Part shown: positions 7,677-16,199 of the stretch, piece by piece
Layout: every line of letters begins with the position of its first letter
Position numbering within the stretch: position 1 is the stretch's first letter
Origin: Opitutia bacterium UBA7441
GTDB lineage: Bacteria; Verrucomicrobiota; Verrucomicrobiia; Opitutales; Coraliomargaritaceae
NCBI GenBank assembly: GCA_002480015.1
Contig: DLQD01000070.1
Location: forward strand, 1 to 34,020
Direction: 5' to 3'
Length of the DNA: 34,020 nucleotides
Translations under genes and position numbers: made by a program
The notes under the pieces: model-generated
Seen by the model: only the letters and a program-made list of their open reading frames with translations
Database searches by the model: none
Told to the model about the DNA's origin: nothing

Positions 7677-8960
7677 GTGCACGACGTTAAAGAAAGACCC
7701 ACAGTAGTCGAACGCGCCATGTTAATAGGTGTGACGCTCCCCGACGATACGATACGCCATACTCGCAGCTTACTTGATGAATTGCGCGAACTGGTCGACA
7801 CGCTCGGCTTCGGGATTATGCACGAGCGCATGGTGGCGATACGCAAGCCGCAGGCCAAGCTCCTCGTCGGCTCCGGTAAGGCGGCCGAACTCGTCGCGGA
7901 GGCCAAAGCACACAATTGTGACGTTATTATTTTCGATAACGAGTTAACTCCGGCTCAGCAGCGCAATTGGGAGCAACTTGCCGAAGACAAGATACTCGTC
8001 ATCGATCGCCAAGAGGTGATCCTCGATATTTTCGGCGACCGCGCGCAGACCAAGGAAGCCGTGCTCCAAGTCGAACTCGCTCGCCTAGAGCACAACCTGC
8101 CACGCCTGAAAAGCGCCTGGACACACCTCAGCCGTCAACGCGGCGGCGGTTCCATGCAGCGCGACGCTGGTGAAACCCAGCTTGAACTTGACCAACGCAT
8201 GGTGCGCACCCAGATCACCCGCGTGAAGCGTGAACTGGAAAGTGTCATCCAGCACCGGGAGACACAGCGTAAAAGGCGGATGACAGTCCCCGTGCCGACC
8301 TGTGCCATAGTCGGCTACACCAACGCGGGGAAGTCATCGCTGCTCAACAAATTGACCCATTCTAACATTCTGGCAGAAGATAAACTCTTCGCCACCCTCG
8401 ACCCGACTTCGAGGCGTTGTCCCCTGCCCTCCGGACAGCCACTCGTTATCACCGACACGGTCGGTTTCGTGCGCAACCTGCCCCACCGTCTTGTCGACGC
8501 CTTTAAAGCTACGCTGGAAGAAGCCATCGTATCTAACTTTTTGATACACGTGCTGGACGTCAACAGCCCAGAGGTCGATGCCCATGCAGAGACAACACTC
8601 AAGGTCTTGAGCGAACTTGGCGCGAAGGACAAAAAAATCATCACCGTATTCAATAAAATCGATCTACTCTGGGACGAGTCCACACGTGAGGATTTGTCGA
8701 TACAATACCCAGAAGCTATTTTCATCAGCGCCCATACCGGTGCAGGACTTGAGCTGCTTCATGACAAGATGGAAGCCATCATTGAAGCCGACTTCGCGCA
8801 GCTCAAACTTTTGATCCCCCATGAGCGCTATGACCTCGTCGCCCGCCTCCACCGCGAAGGTGGCGTGCGCAAGGAAGAAGCCCGCGACGAAGGTTTCTAT
8901 CTGGTCGGCTCTGTGCCCGAACGTATGTTGACGCTCCTACAACCCTATATTGTGGCCTGA
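7677..8960 (+). CDS. hflX: Ribosome-associated GTPase HflX
   Basis: HflX binds the 50S subunit and splits stalled ribosomes under stress. The 427-residue protein has the N-terminal HflX domain (KLLVGSGKAAEL about 61-72, DIFGDRAQTKEA about 117-128) and the linker GGGSMQRDAGETQLELDQR (about 156-174). The GTPase domain carries G1 GYTNAGKSS (about 213-221), G3 DTVGF (about 260-264) and G4 NKID (about 326-329). The start is GTG at 7677. The in-frame ATG at 7719 would cut into the conserved VERAMLIGV stretch, so the GTG is preferred. It stands alone on its strand and ends 136 bases before the convergent lipid-transport operon. I see no clear terminator in that spacer. Confidence 0.95.
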   Translation: MHDVKERPTVVERAMLIGVTLPDDTIRHTRSLLDELRELVDTLGFGIMHERMVAIRKPQAKLLVGSGKAAELVAEAKAHNCDVIIFDNELTPAQQRNWEQLAEDKILVIDRQEVILDIFGDRAQTKEAVLQVELARLEHNLPRLKSAWTHLSRQRGGGSMQRDAGETQLELDQRMVRTQITRVKRELESVIQHRETQRKRRMTVPVPTCAIVGYTNAGKSSLLNKLTHSNILAEDKLFATLDPTSRRCPLPSGQPLVITDTVGFVRNLPHRLVDAFKATLEEAIVSNFLIHVLDVNSPEVDAHAETTLKVLSELGAKDKKIITVFNKIDLLWDESTREDLSIQYPEAIFISAHTGAGLELLHDKMEAIIEADFAQLKLLIPHERYDLVARLHREGGVRKEEARDEGFYLVGSVPERMLTLLQPYIVA

Positions 8961-9096
8961 TTACACCGCTTACACGCTATTGGGTGGTGAGTCCCTCTCG
9001 AGCAAATAAGATCAGTCAGAATATTGACGGCCAGAAAGATCCAGACATAGCACTCCTGGAGCTTACATAACATCGGTCTAGGGAAAGAACGGAGGA

Positions 9097-9672
9097 TTAT
9101 AACTCGCGGGCGATGGTTTCGGCGAGGCCGGCAAGACCCGAGTTGAGTTGAGCGACGTAGCTGGCGACCTCACTGCCGTCCCATTGCAGACCTGTCGCGA
9201 TGTAACGGCCTTGTTTGGTCTGGCCATCAGGCGACTCAATCTGCCATTGGGCTACGACCTCGACCTGGCCCGCAGCGTTGGCGCTGAAACGCTCGAACTG
9301 GACAGCGACTTTGGCAGCCTCCCGTGTGGTGTTCGACCAGGGATAGTAGGCCCGGACGTTGGCTCGGCTGGTAGATTGGAGGTGCATTGCGATGGCACGG
9401 GGCAAGGCCTCATCAAGAGCATCCGTCCAGCGGGCACCCGCGAAGGACTCGAGTTCGCCATTGGCCAAGCGGTAGAGGATGCGGGTATCTTCAAGAAAGC
9501 CCGGTACCTCGACACGAGTGACGTAGACCATGGGCTGGCCCTCCAGATCGGCGGCGACCGGAACATCGGCTGCAAGGGTGAAGATCTGAGTGTGGTCGGC
9601 CTTCGGCTTGAGATTGACACATCCGCTGAGAAGAACGGCCAACGAGATGATATATAATACAGGGGCTTTCAT
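9097..9672 (-). CDS. Mla/Pqi-type transport accessory lipoprotein (PqiC-like)
   Basis: A 191-residue outer-membrane lipoprotein. The N-terminus MKAPVLYIISLAVLLSGC is a lipoprotein signal peptide with lipobox LSGC and lipidated Cys18. The body matches the ABC-transporter auxiliary component family: YVTRVEVPGFLEDTRILYRL (about 50-69), ARWTDALDEALPRAIAMHL (about 79-97) and a C-terminal LNSGLAGLAETIAREL helix. Proteins of this family pair with MCE proteins to move lipids across the periplasm. It is the last gene of a four-gene operon, nine bases after the MCE gene. I leave the symbol empty because PqiC and related families cannot be separated by eye. Confidence 0.87.
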   Translation of the reverse strand: MKAPVLYIISLAVLLSGCVNLKPKADHTQIFTLAADVPVAADLEGQPMVYVTRVEVPGFLEDTRILYRLANGELESFAGARWTDALDEALPRAIAMHLQSTSRANVRAYYPWSNTTREAAKVAVQFERFSANAAGQVEVVAQWQIESPDGQTKQGRYIATGLQWDGSEVASYVAQLNSGLAGLAETIAREL

Positions 9673-9681
9673 AGTAAACGT

Positions 9682-10692
9682 TTATTCCTCCTCGCTGCGT
9701 CCGGTCAGCAAGGCATTTGGGTTGCGTTCCAAGTATTCGGAAAGTAAGCGCACCGCACTCGCTGCACGGCCTAGTTGGCGGAGCATATTTTCAAACTCGT
9801 AACGCAGGTCAGATCCCGGTTTGAGTAGCGTGCTGGCGTCGGCGGTTAACGCATCCAGACTGTCGAGTGTCTCTGTAATCTGGACCGTCCAGGTCTCGAT
9901 AGTGTGCGCCAGGGGGCCGTCAGATAAATTGAACGATTTGGCCGTGTCGCGCACTTCCTCGAAGGCACCACGCATGGTAAGCACCGATTGTTCGAACTCC
10001 TCCGAGGAGACGAATCCGGTAATTTGATCGGCGGCGACTGTGATAGAACGACTGATGCTACCAGAGTCGATGCCGTTCAGCATTGCGGTCGCACTGACCA
10101 GAAGGCCGTTGATATTCGCATTGAGCTCATCGAGGTCGAGTGCACCAAAGTTGGATATAATTTGAGCAAGGTCCGCAGTGATCTGGTCGAGCGAGGAATT
10201 GAGCGTGGGGACCTCAGAGATGCCATTGTCTATTTCCAAGTGGGTTACGGTGGTCGCTGCTTTTTCCGGTTCAAAGCTGAACTCTACGAAGAGCTGCCCT
10301 GTGATAAAACTTTCCAAATTAAGTTGAGCGACCAATCCCCGATCGAGTGAGTCCTGGATCGAATCCGGGTTGAAAGCACTGCTTGATACCCCCAGATCCT
10401 TCTCCATGCGAGAGCGGTTGATCTCAATAACGACCGGGATTGCGGTGGAATCCACGCGCTGCCCCTCGGCACGGATCATGATACGTTTGACCTCTCCGAC
10501 CGGGACGCCACGGAATTTGACTGCCGAGCCGACATTCAGTCCGTTGACCGATTGGTCGAAGAAGAGGATAAAATGAGTCGATCGGTTGAGGAAACTAGCC
10601 GAGCCGAAATACATGACCATCGCGACGATGAGGCCTAGCATGACGGAGACGAAGGCGCCGATGATTTTTGGGTTGGGAGAATTACGTTTCAC
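9682..10692 (-). CDS. mlaD: MCE-domain lipid-binding protein (MlaD/PqiB type)
   Basis: This is the periplasmic lipid-binding component of an ABC transporter. One N-terminal membrane segment (about 10-30, IIGAFVSVMLGLIVAMVMYF) anchors a single MCE domain (about 38-145) containing FFDQSVNGLNVGSAVKFRGVP and VGEVKRI. The rest (about 160-336) is predicted to be largely helical, which would be consistent with a periplasmic helical extension. At 336 residues it is longer than E. coli MlaD (183), and with only one MCE domain it is unlike PqiB, which has three. The start is GTG at 10692, just before KRNSPNPKIIGAF. The gene follows the ATPase gene after 38 bases. The symbol is given at family level only. 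Confidence 0.9.
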   Translation of the reverse strand: MKRNSPNPKIIGAFVSVMLGLIVAMVMYFGSASFLNRSTHFILFFDQSVNGLNVGSAVKFRGVPVGEVKRIMIRAEGQRVDSTAIPVVIEINRSRMEKDLGVSSSAFNPDSIQDSLDRGLVAQLNLESFITGQLFVEFSFEPEKAATTVTHLEIDNGISEVPTLNSSLDQITADLAQIISNFGALDLDELNANINGLLVSATAMLNGIDSGSISRSITVAADQITGFVSSEEFEQSVLTMRGAFEEVRDTAKSFNLSDGPLAHTIETWTVQITETLDSLDALTADASTLLKPGSDLRYEFENMLRQLGRAASAVRLLSEYLERNPNALLTGRSEEE

Positions 10693-10730
10693 AGGAGGGA
10701 GCTAAGGTTTGGTCAGAAAAGAGGCGGAGT

Positions 10731-11495
10731 TCAATCGTTATCACTCTCGCCGCGTGTCAGGAATCGGCGCACTTTGGGGTCGGTCGTGGAGTCGTTGAGC
10801 AGATCCGTCGGGTTGGCGTCGCAGAGTGCGGTCTTGCTTTCGGCATCAAGAAAAAGAGCTGTATCGGCGATCGCAAAGATGCTGGCCAGTTCATGTGTGA
10901 CCACCACGACGGTAGCACCGAGCGCGTCGCGCAGTTCCAGAATGAGGTCATCGAGGCGTCGCGAACTCAGGGGGTCGAGTCCGGCGGAGGGCTCATCAAA
11001 AAAGAGAATGTGGGGATCCAGCGCAATGGCGCGAGCGAGCCCGGCGCGTTTTTGCATGCCGCCGCTCAGCTCCGAGGGATAGCGATGCCCGAAACCAGCT
11101 AGCCCGACTAAGGACAGTTTAAAGTCGACGACCTCACGAATCTCAGACGCATTCAAAACAGTGTATTGCTGCAGGGGAAGCGCTACATTCTCCTCTAATG
11201 TCATCGAACTCCAAAGCGCCCCATTCTGAAAGGAAACGCCAAACCGGCGGCGTATGCGCTCGGCAGACTCACTGCCGGTTTGGAAAGCTTGATCGCCGTA
11301 ATAGATCTCGCCCTGCTCTGGTGGCTCCAGTCCAATCAGGTGTTTCAATAGAGTGCTCTTACCGCAACCACTGCCGCCCATGATCACCTTGATCTCTCTT
11401 GAACCCACCGCGAAATTTAGTGAGTGCATCACCGTGTAATTACCATAAGCCATAGTTAAATTCTTGACTGTGATGGCATCTGCTTTCGTCGACAT
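10731..11495 (-). CDS. mlaF: Lipid ABC transporter ATPase (MlaF type)
   Basis: This is the cytoplasmic ATPase that powers the MlaE-type permease. In the 254-residue protein the Walker A motif is GGSGCGKST, the signature motif is LSGGMQKR, and Walker B is ILFFDEPSAGLDP, followed by the H-loop VVVTHE. FDEPSAGLDP and GGMQKR are the forms usual for the MlaF/Mkl branch. The start is the ATG at 11495, two bases after the permease stop. An upstream in-frame extension of 47 residues overlaps the permease gene and has no resemblance to the family, so it was rejected. The C-terminus ends RRFLTRGESDND. Confidence 0.95.
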   Translation of the reverse strand: MSTKADAITVKNLTMAYGNYTVMHSLNFAVGSREIKVIMGGSGCGKSTLLKHLIGLEPPEQGEIYYGDQAFQTGSESAERIRRRFGVSFQNGALWSSMTLEENVALPLQQYTVLNASEIREVVDFKLSLVGLAGFGHRYPSELSGGMQKRAGLARAIALDPHILFFDEPSAGLDPLSSRRLDDLILELRDALGATVVVVTHELASIFAIADTALFLDAESKTALCDANPTDLLNDSTTDPKVRRFLTRGESDND

Positions 11496-11497
11496 GA

Positions 11498-12634
11498 TTA
11501 GATTCCGAGGATGTGAAACATGACTGCGAAGATGGCATCGGCCACGACAATCCAAGTGATCGAGGTGACAACTGCCGAGGTGGCGGCCTGACCAACCGAA
11601 CTGGCGTCCCGACCACAATTGAGCCCACGATAGCAACCGGCTAGGGCAATGATCAGACCGAAAATGACGCTTTTAAAAATGCCAACGAAGAGGTCGGATA
11701 ACTCCACAGCGACCTGTATCTGATGGCAGTATTGTAACACACTGACATCTGAAATCGTCACAGCCACGACCATGCCACCTGCCATGGCAACGAAGTCTGC
11801 GCAGACGCACAACAGTGGCAACATAAGGATGAGCGCCAGGACCCGCGGCACGACAAGAAACTGCATCGGCGAGATCCCGAAGGTAGTCAGCGCATCGACC
11901 TCCTCGTTGACCTGCATGCTGCCAATCTGCGCGGCAAACGCGGCCCCCGTCCGGCCAGCCATGATGACGCCCGCCATGACGGCACCCAGCTCCCGCGTCA
12001 CGGCTAGCCCGACTAGATCAGCCACATAGATATCAGCGGCGAACTTTTGTAATTGTATGACACCAATGAAGGCGATGATCAGCCCCGTCAGGAAACTGAG
12101 CAGAGAGACGATCGGTACAGCCTGCGCACCCGCCGCTTGTAAAATGAGAAGGAAGTCTTTACTCCGTAATTTCCCACGTCCTCGAATGAAAGCGAATAGA
12201 TCAATACACAACTGGCCAAGGAAAGCGAAGTATCCATCAAGCCCACGATAAGCAGCCAAGGCCGTTTCTCCAATAGTGCTGAGGAAATCATCCGGGCAGG
12301 TGTCCTGGGTCTGTTTATTCTCCGGTACCGCGCGAGAGAGCACGATGAGATTACGTACTCCGTCCGGCATCCCTTCGAGATGCGTGCTCAGCCCTTGCGA
12401 TTCGGCCCATTCACAGAGTTGACGAATCACAATGAGCAAGGAACTGTCCCAACCTACCAAGTGATCTGCTTCGAGGTGGAGGGTGTGCAGTTCCGGCTCA
12501 GCTTCGATATCAGCGTGCAGCAGATGCATATCCGGCTTGGGCTGTCCATTGACCCATGATCCGGAAAAATGGACGACGAAAGCATCGCCTTTTCGGCGAC
12601 TGCTCCAGTCTGCTTTGTTTGTCATATCCGTCAT
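11498..12634 (-). CDS. mlaE: STAS-MlaE fusion, lipid ABC transporter permease
   Basis: This is the inner-membrane permease of the MCE transporter. Residues about 1-105 form a soluble STAS-like region (FVVHFSGSWV, HTLHLEADHLVGWDSSLLIVIRQL). The MlaE permease follows, with about five hydrophobic segments between residue 165 and the end. Its diagnostic central block is AVTRELGAVMAGVIMAGRTG followed by AAFAAQIGSMQVNEEVDAL. In E. coli the STAS protein MlaB is a separate subunit that supports the ATPase, so here that partner is built in. The start is the ATG at 12634. ATG 12625 is possible and GTG 12655 seems too far upstream. It is the first gene of the operon and diverges from a HAD phosphatase gene over about 106 bases. 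Confidence 0.92.
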   Translation of the reverse strand: MTDMTNKADWSSRRKGDAFVVHFSGSWVNGQPKPDMHLLHADIEAEPELHTLHLEADHLVGWDSSLLIVIRQLCEWAESQGLSTHLEGMPDGVRNLIVLSRAVPENKQTQDTCPDDFLSTIGETALAAYRGLDGYFAFLGQLCIDLFAFIRGRGKLRSKDFLLILQAAGAQAVPIVSLLSFLTGLIIAFIGVIQLQKFAADIYVADLVGLAVTRELGAVMAGVIMAGRTGAAFAAQIGSMQVNEEVDALTTFGISPMQFLVVPRVLALILMLPLLCVCADFVAMAGGMVVAVTISDVSVLQYCHQIQVAVELSDLFVGIFKSVIFGLIIALAGCYRGLNCGRDASSVGQAATSAVVTSITWIVVADAIFAVMFHILGI

Positions 12635-12740
12635 GATTAGCAATCTGTCCCACACCTACGCTTGCCAAAGAGGGCAAAGGGGCCATGCATAAACCATCGA
12701 ACCTGTAGCGTATCCGCTTTCTAATAAAGCCTAATTTATC

Positions 12741-13415
12741 ATGCAATACATCCTATTTGACCTCGATGGCACCTTAATCGACCATTTCACGACCATCGCT
12801 AAAAGCGTGGCCTACGCTCAACGTAGGCTCGGCTTACCGGAGAGCGACTATGCCACAGTGCGCGCCACGGTGGGCGGATCTGTGCCGATTACACTCAGTA
12901 AACTTTGTGGTGAAGAAAACGTAGACGAGGCCGAACCGCTCTTCCGTGCGCATTTTGATGAAATCATTTATGATGATGTCTTCGCCCTTCCCGGCGCCAA
13001 GTGGCTTCTTCAATCGCTGAAAGCAGGCGGAGTTAAACTCGGGGTTTTGACCAATAAATATGCCGGGCACAGCCGCTCAGTCCTCGCGCACCTTGGGCTC
13101 GACACATACCTGGATTTTATCCTCGGCACCGGCGAGTCGGACTGTCCCTACCGCAAGCCCGACCCATTGTTCACTGCCTATGCTCTGGAGCAGATGGAGT
13201 GCGCCTCCGACGAAGCCATGTTGATCGGTGATTCGCCCTACGACCTGGCCGCGGCCGAAGCGGGCTGTATCGAATGTCATCTTGTAGCTACCGGTAGTCA
13301 TAGCGCGGACGAATTGAGCGAGTACATTGTCGCGGATCGCATCCACAAAGACCTTTACGCCCTAGGCGAACGCTTGTTTGGCCTAGAGCCTGCAAAGCCC
13401 GTCAGTGTACAATAA
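12741..13415 (+). CDS. HAD-superfamily hydrolase, phosphoglycolate-phosphatase-like (paralogue 1)
   Basis: A 224-residue HAD subfamily IA phosphatase. Motif I is LFDLDGTLID (nucleophile Asp7, acid/base Asp9), motif II is LGVLTNK, the motif III lysine lies in YRKPDP, and motif IV is LIGDSPYDLAAAEAG. A helical cap fills residues about 15-80. The substrate cannot be told from sequence. Phosphoglycolate phosphatase (Gph) or a general small-molecule phosphatase are both possible. The next gene but one signal is strong: the following gene is a paralogue with the same layout, and both end in a similar VATG(S/A)HS.DEL block. The ATG at 12741 has no Shine-Dalgarno motif. A small TTGCC/GGCAA dyad lies upstream at 12662-12677. 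Confidence 0.88.
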   Translation: MQYILFDLDGTLIDHFTTIAKSVAYAQRRLGLPESDYATVRATVGGSVPITLSKLCGEENVDEAEPLFRAHFDEIIYDDVFALPGAKWLLQSLKAGGVKLGVLTNKYAGHSRSVLAHLGLDTYLDFILGTGESDCPYRKPDPLFTAYALEQMECASDEAMLIGDSPYDLAAAEAGCIECHLVATGSHSADELSEYIVADRIHKDLYALGERLFGLEPAKPVSVQ

Positions 13416-13497
13416 TTATTTCAGGGTCGAACTATGGAGCATCTGCCTACTGGCCCCTCGAACAACACTTAAGGCGGCTTGCCCGAACAATTAAATC

Positions 13498-14187
13498 ATG
13501 ACATCTCCAACAACTCTCCCTCGCCCTTCGGCCATCCTTTGGGATTTGGACGGCACGCTGATCGACCAGACTGCCGCCATCATTCGCGCCTACGCGGAGG
13601 TCGTTACAGCATTAGGCTACGCCAAGCCAGACGATGTAGTGATCCGTCGCAGTTTAGGTGGGCCGATGGTCTCTACAATGAGTCTCTTTGTTGGCCCCGA
13701 GCAGATCGACGCAGCCTGCAAAGCTTTCCGTATACGTTTTCCTCAGATCATGTTCGACGGCTTAATCGTTCTTTCCGGGGGCATGGAGTTGATTGAGCGC
13801 GCATACAAGGCACGCATTCCGCAAGCCCTCTTTACGAACAAACACGGGGACACCGCACGCCAAGTCAGCCGCTACACAGGGTTTTCCAAATATATTCCAA
13901 GCTGTATCGGCAGTTCAGATACGGAATGGAATAAGCCAGATCCGAAACTCACGGAATATGCACTGAGCCAGATCGATGCAGATTCCGAAGGAGCGATCAT
14001 CATCGGCGACTCGCCGACTGATGTCGCAGTCGCGCTGAACGCTGGCCTCATATGCTATGGAGTGGCGACTGGGGCACACAGTATCGATGAGCTACTTGAG
14101 GCCGGAGCGCTGGCTGCCTACCCGAGCTTACTGGAACTAGCGAATACTATTATTTGGAATTCTGAATCTATCACACCTAATCCTTAG
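13498..14187 (+). CDS. HAD-superfamily hydrolase, phosphoglycolate-phosphatase-like (paralogue 2)
   Basis: A 229-residue HAD subfamily IA phosphatase, apparently a tandem paralogue of the preceding gene. Motif I is LWDLDGTLID (Asp16, Asp18), motif II is ALFTNKHGD, the motif III lysine lies in WNKPDP, and motif IV is IIGDSPTDVAVALNAG. A Pro-rich leader of ten residues precedes the first strand. The cap region differs clearly from paralogue 1, so the two probably act on different substrates. An 82-base spacer separates them. A thioesterase gene begins ten bases after the stop, which suggests a three-gene transcription unit. Confidence 0.88.
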   Translation: MTSPTTLPRPSAILWDLDGTLIDQTAAIIRAYAEVVTALGYAKPDDVVIRRSLGGPMVSTMSLFVGPEQIDAACKAFRIRFPQIMFDGLIVLSGGMELIERAYKARIPQALFTNKHGDTARQVSRYTGFSKYIPSCIGSSDTEWNKPDPKLTEYALSQIDADSEGAIIIGDSPTDVAVALNAGLICYGVATGAHSIDELLEAGALAAYPSLLELANTIIWNSESITPNP

Positions 14188-14197
14188 CTTCTACCCT

Positions 14198-14614
14198 ATG
14201 ATCCACACTTCCACCAATGTCCGCGTGCGCTACGCCGAAACTGACCGCATGGATGTCGTTTACCATAGTAACTACCTCGTTTGGTTTGAGACCGCACGTA
14301 TCCAAATGCTCGATCAGATCGGCATTCCTTACCGCGAAATCGAGGCACGTGGCCTCTTCCTGCCAGTACTTACTGTGAGCGCCGAATATAAAAGCCCCGC
14401 CCGATTTGATGACCGACTGGAGATCCACCTGTTCATGCGCAAGAAACCTCGTGCCCGCATGCACTTCGATTACGAAGTCTATCGTGAGAGTGAGCTACTG
14501 GCCACTGGACAATCCAGCCACGGGTTCATGGACCTTCAGGGCAAAGGACAACGGCCCCCGGAAGACTTACTGGCCAAGATCGAAAGCGCTTGGATCACTG
14601 ACGTGGGCGCCTAG
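14198..14614 (+). CDS. Acyl-CoA thioesterase, YbgC/FadM-like hotdog fold
   Basis: A 138-residue single hotdog-fold protein. The N-terminus VRVRYAETDRMDVVYHSNYLVWFETAR (residues 8-34) is the characteristic active-site region of the 4-hydroxybenzoyl-CoA thioesterase/YbgC family, with the central helix after HSNY. VSAEYKSPARFDDRLEI (about 60-76) is the usual following strand pair. It probably hydrolyses a short or medium acyl-CoA, but the substrate is unknown. YbgC in proteobacteria sits with tol-pal, which is not the case here. The gene lies ten bases downstream of the second HAD gene and converges on aroK. Confidence 0.88.
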   Translation: MIHTSTNVRVRYAETDRMDVVYHSNYLVWFETARIQMLDQIGIPYREIEARGLFLPVLTVSAEYKSPARFDDRLEIHLFMRKKPRARMHFDYEVYRESELLATGQSSHGFMDLQGKGQRPPEDLLAKIESAWITDVGA

Positions 14615-14643
14615 AGGCTGACGAAGCAGGCTCGAAGGAGTCT

Positions 14644-15219
14644 CTAAAGAGTGCCTGATTTGGCCTGCGATGACTGCATCTTAAAACTCCGTGCGTTGCT
14701 TTTGTAGGTGCGAATCATGTGGCGGACGACTTCAGGAATCGTTCGCCCTTCAGTCGTGATACAGGCACCCGAGTCCATGTAGATCGACTCGCGTTCTTTG
14801 AGGAGAGAACGCACCTTGCTTGCAGGATCGTCGACATTGAGTAAGGGGCGGTTTTTATTACGCTGCGTTCGCTCGATAATACTCTCAACTGAGGCGAATA
14901 GACAGATAACAACGCCCTTTTCCTTTAGTCGTTCCTTCATGCCCGGTTGAACGACAAGTCCGCCACCGCAGGAAACCACGCAGTTCGTATCAGGGTGCCC
15001 GCTTTCGATGAATTGACGTTCCAGATCACGGAAATGTGCCTCCCCCTCGGTTTCAAAAATCTCGGGGATGCGTTTGCCCTGCTTTTTTTCAATAAAGTCA
15101 TCCGAGTCAATAAAGCGAAAACCCAGCTCGCGAGCCACCCGGCGACCTATGGCCGATTTACCCACGCCCATGAAGCCGACGAGGTAGAGATTGGGTTTCG
15201 ACTGTGATTGCTTACTCAT
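14644..15219 (-). CDS. aroK: Shikimate kinase
   Basis: Shikimate kinase phosphorylates the 3-hydroxyl of shikimate in the aromatic amino-acid pathway. The 191-residue protein shows Walker A GFMGVGKS (15-22), the DSDD substrate and magnesium motif (38-41), FRDLE with a conserved Arg (63-67), the CGGGLV loop (84-89), and the lid RNKNRPLL with Arg124 (120-127). It is slightly long because of a C-terminal tail of about 20 polar residues. The start is the ATG at 15219; a TTG 24 bases upstream was rejected. No other aromatic pathway genes are nearby. It converges with the thioesterase gene and lies 120 bases downstream of the Fpg-like gene. Confidence 0.95.
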   Translation of the reverse strand: MSKQSQSKPNLYLVGFMGVGKSAIGRRVARELGFRFIDSDDFIEKKQGKRIPEIFETEGEAHFRDLERQFIESGHPDTNCVVSCGGGLVVQPGMKERLKEKGVVICLFASVESIIERTQRNKNRPLLNVDDPASKVRSLLKERESIYMDSGACITTEGRTIPEVVRHMIRTYKSNARSFKMQSSQAKSGTL

Positions 15220-15339
15220 CACAGCGACTATGTTAAATTTCAACAGTAGGGCGCGAACAAAAAATAAAGCTGTTTCAGGGCACGGGTGACCTAAAAATCA
15301 ATCGTGCACAATTGAGTGCGCACGCTACGAATACCAGTA

Positions 15340-16137
15340 CTACCGCTGCCAAGCCGGCGACCAGCAAGTAGTGCGGCCACCTACTTGTGCACGTTTCAGC
15401 GATTTGCCTGTCTGGGGGCAGTGGCCGCCATCCTTCCAGCGGTGGTTGAAGAGCCAGTCGTTGGGCGGTGTCCCCCAGTCCGTTCCGATCACCCGCATCG
15501 CATCCTCGCAGACTTGACGCGTGCAGGCATAAAGTTCTCTACGCGCTCGTAGACCAATTGCACCACAACGCTTGCTGGGGAGTATTCGGCTCCTCCAGAG
15601 TATTTCGTCCGCCATCCAGTTACCGATCCCCGGGAAAGTTTCTTGCATCAAAAGGACAGCTTTGATGGGTGACTTGGTGCGACGATCGAGGAAGTGGTGC
15701 ATCCGCTCGAAGGTAAATTCTGCGGATAGAATGGAGGGTGGGCGCAACGCCCACCAGGCAGGCTCACGCTTCGAATACGCATACAGAATACGTCCAAACA
15801 TACGCGGGTCGGAAAAGACCAGTTGGCGCTCGTCTCCCATTCGCAGGACAAGGTGATCGTGCTTTCTGGGACTTTCCAGTGATGAAAGGATCGTCATCTT
15901 CCCCGTCATACCGAGGTGCACGCCGAGCCAGATGTTTGGGCCGAAGCGGAAGCACATTTGCTTGCCATGTGCTTCGGAGCCAGTGAACAACTGTCCGACC
16001 AAATCTCGTTGCAGCGCATTAGTATCGACACCACGAAAGACCCGCTTGCCGGCGTTCAGATAGATGCCGATCACCGTCTGCCCGTAAGCGGGCAGCCATT
16101 GTTTTCGGTAATATTCGACTTCAGCGAGCTCGGGCAT
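15340..16137 (-). CDS. Fpg/Nei-family DNA glycosylase with a degenerate zinc finger
   Basis: A predicted base-excision repair glycosylase/AP lyase. The start is the ATG at 16137, which gives the family N-terminus MPELAEVEYY with catalytic Pro2 and Glu3. An upstream TTG/GTG-type extension would block this. Lys59 in HGKQM is the expected beta-hairpin lysine. The helix-two-turn-helix is FPGIGNWMADEILWRSRI (about 168-185). The C-terminal finger normally has two CxxC pairs. Here only Cys240 (GGHCPQTGK) and Cys258 (TTCWSPAW) occupy the positions and their partners are Thr243 and Pro261. The conserved Arg of the finger loop (GGRTT, Arg255) is kept. The protein is therefore probably a zincless-finger enzyme, like eukaryotic NEIL1 in principle, rather than a dead gene. 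Substrate preference (8-oxoG or oxidised pyrimidines) is not clear. Confidence 0.88.
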   Translation of the reverse strand: MPELAEVEYYRKQWLPAYGQTVIGIYLNAGKRVFRGVDTNALQRDLVGQLFTGSEAHGKQMCFRFGPNIWLGVHLGMTGKMTILSSLESPRKHDHLVLRMGDERQLVFSDPRMFGRILYAYSKREPAWWALRPPSILSAEFTFERMHHFLDRRTKSPIKAVLLMQETFPGIGNWMADEILWRSRILPSKRCGAIGLRARRELYACTRQVCEDAMRVIGTDWGTPPNDWLFNHRWKDGGHCPQTGKSLKRAQVGGRTTCWSPAWQR

Positions 16138-16199
16138 AATGTAGCGGAAACCTATTGCACGTATCTGAGGATATTCTTCAAATCTCAAAGTTAGTTTTT

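Noticed and set aside
10731..11636. An extended start for the lipid ATPase
   Set aside because: The extra 47 residues overlap the permease gene and look like shadow coding. The ATG at 11495 right after the permease stop matches the family N-terminus.
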